A stretch of DNA of 16,729 bases from Lachnospiraceae bacterium (GTDB taxonomy: Bacteria; Bacillota; Clostridia; Lachnospirales; Lachnospiraceae): NCBI GenBank assembly GCA_900766925.1, contig CAAFXG010000412.1:1-16729 (forward strand), given 5' to 3'. The notes under the pieces are model-generated. The model searched no databases and was not told the origin of the DNA. It was given only the letters and a program-made list of their open reading frames with translations. The position numbers and the translations under genes are program-made. Shown here piece after piece: positions 15,634 through 16,729 of this stretch; the first letter of the stretch is position 1; the number at the start of each line of letters is the position of its first letter.

Positions 15634-16729
15634 TTATGAAATTGCATCAAATGCCTGTGCAAGATCGGCAATAATATCCTCCTTATCCTCAAGACCACAT
15701 GAAATTCTTATAAGACCTGCCGGAATATTTGCCTCCTGAAGCTGTGCATCTGTCATCTGACGATGGGTTGAAGTAGCAGGATTAAGGCAGCAGGTTCTTG
15801 CATCAGCTACATGTGTTTCAATTGCAGCAAGCTTAAGCTGTTTCATAAATTTCTCAGCAGCCTCACGACCACCCTTAATTTCAAATGATACAACACCACA
15901 TCCACCATTAGGAAGGTATTTCTGTGCTATATCGTAATATTTATCAGTTTTAAGTCCAGGATAGTTTACAAATTCAACCATTGGATGTTCAGATAAGAAC
16001 TCAGCAACTGCCTGTCCGTTTTCTACATGTCTTGGCATACGTACATGAAGCGACTCAAGGCCAAGATTAAGTATAAATGCATGCTGTGGAGACTGGATAC
16101 ATCCAAAATCTCTCATAAGCTGAGATGTACACTTAGTAATAAATGCACCCTCTTTACCAAATTTTTCTGCATATGTTACGCCATGATATGATTCATCCGG
16201 TGTACAAAGTCCCGGAAACTTATCAGCGTATGCCATCCAGTCAAATTTACCGCCGTCAACAATGGCTCCACCCACGGCAGCACCATGACCATCCATATAC
16301 TTTGTTGTTGAATGAGTTACAATATCCGCGCCCCACTCAATTGGTCTGCAATTAACCGGTGTTGGGAAGGTATTGTCAACAATAAGAGGAACCCCGTGCT
16401 CGTGGGCAGCCTTAGCAAATTTTTCAATATCAAAAACGGTCAATGCCGGATTGGCAATTGTTTCACCAAATACGGCCCTTGTATTATCTCTGAATGCATT
16501 ATTAAGCTCTTCTTCTGTGCAATCCGGAGAAATAAAGGTTACTTCAATTCCCATTTTAGCCATCGTAACAGAAATAAGATTAAATGTGCCACCATAAATC
16601 GATGATGATGCTACTATATGACTTCCACATTCACAAATGTTAAACAACGCAAAGAAATTAGCAGCCTGTCCGGATGAAGTAAGCATTGCTGCAGTACCAC
16701 CCTCGAGTTCTGCAAGCTTTGCTGCAACA
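15634..16729 (-). CDS. metY: O-acetylhomoserine sulfhydrylase / Cys-Met metabolism PLP enzyme (5' truncated by window)
   Basis: PLP-dependent Cys/Met-metabolism (gamma-family) enzyme that probably makes homocysteine from O-acetylhomoserine and sulfide. The frame stays open to the right edge (LAELEGGTAAMLTSSGQAA), so the ATG at 16684-16686 is internal and about 65 N-terminal residues are missing. Visible marks are SSGQAANFF, SSSIYGGTFNL (PLP-phosphate loop), VDNTFPTPVNCRP, and HSTTKYMDGHGAAVGG with the PLP lysine in TKYMDGHG. The ending has THVADARTCCLNPATSTHRQM and GLIRISCGLED. These favour the MetY/Cys25-type sulfhydrylase over cystathionine gamma-synthase, though a related lyase cannot be excluded. 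It precedes cysK by 54 bp and both use sulfide. Confidence 0.92.
   Translation of the reverse strand, partial: VAAKLAELEGGTAAMLTSSGQAANFFALFNICECGSHIVASSSIYGGTFNLISVTMAKMGIEVTFISPDCTEEELNNAFRDNTRAVFGETIANPALTVFDIEKFAKAAHEHGVPLIVDNTFPTPVNCRPIEWGADIVTHSTTKYMDGHGAAVGGAIVDGGKFDWMAYADKFPGLCTPDESYHGVTYAEKFGKEGAFITKCTSQLMRDFGCIQSPQHAFILNLGLESLHVRMPRHVENGQAVAEFLSEHPMVEFVNYPGLKTDKYYDIAQKYLPNGGCGVVSFEIKGGREAAEKFMKQLKLAAIETHVADARTCCLNPATSTHRQMTDAQLQEANIPAGLIRISCGLEDKEDIIADLAQAFDAIS

Overview
The window is a gene-dense, low-GC stretch in which every convincing gene lies on the minus strand. Gene order (rimP-nusA-ylxR-ylxQ-infB), AGGAGG-type ribosome binding sites, some GTG/TTG starts, ChW-like surface repeats and a clostridial-type cysteine synthase point to an anaerobic Firmicute, most likely a Lachnospiraceae member such as the Lachnospira/Roseburia/Butyrivibrio group. 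The species call is inference only.

Layout, read in the direction of transcription (high to low coordinates). (1) The right edge holds a 5'-truncated O-acetylhomoserine sulfhydrylase (metY type), followed 54 bp later by cysteine synthase (cysK). This sulfur amino-acid pair ends at a hairpin terminator (14598-14642). (2) A probable operon follows: PAP2 phosphatase, a GH74-like two-propeller glycosidase with no signal peptide, and an aldo/keto reductase with a ferredoxin tail. Gaps are 16 and 1 nt. (3) thrH (HAD phosphatase/phosphotransferase) comes next, with its own candidate promoter overlapping a perfect palindrome and a long-stem terminator (9729-9785). (4) A c-di-GMP group follows: a 7TM EAL phosphodiesterase with all catalytic residues, a Cache-HAMP-GGEEF cyclase, and 8 nt later a secreted GHL10 (DUF187) protein with three C-terminal ChW-like repeats. 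A terminator at about 4657-4678 closes it. (5) The core translation/transcription operon rimP-nusA-rnpM(ylxR)-ylxQ-infB is tightly packed. After infB the expected rbfA start is not visible. Instead there is an 89-bp stretch with two hairpins and a 16-codon ORF.

The most interesting items are the c-di-GMP turnover pair next to a secreted ChW-repeat glycosidase, the cytoplasmic GH74-like protein in an operon with a redox enzyme, the compact junctions where terminator and candidate promoter share bases, and the odd short ORF and hairpins after infB. No mobile element, CRISPR array, tRNA or rRNA was seen.
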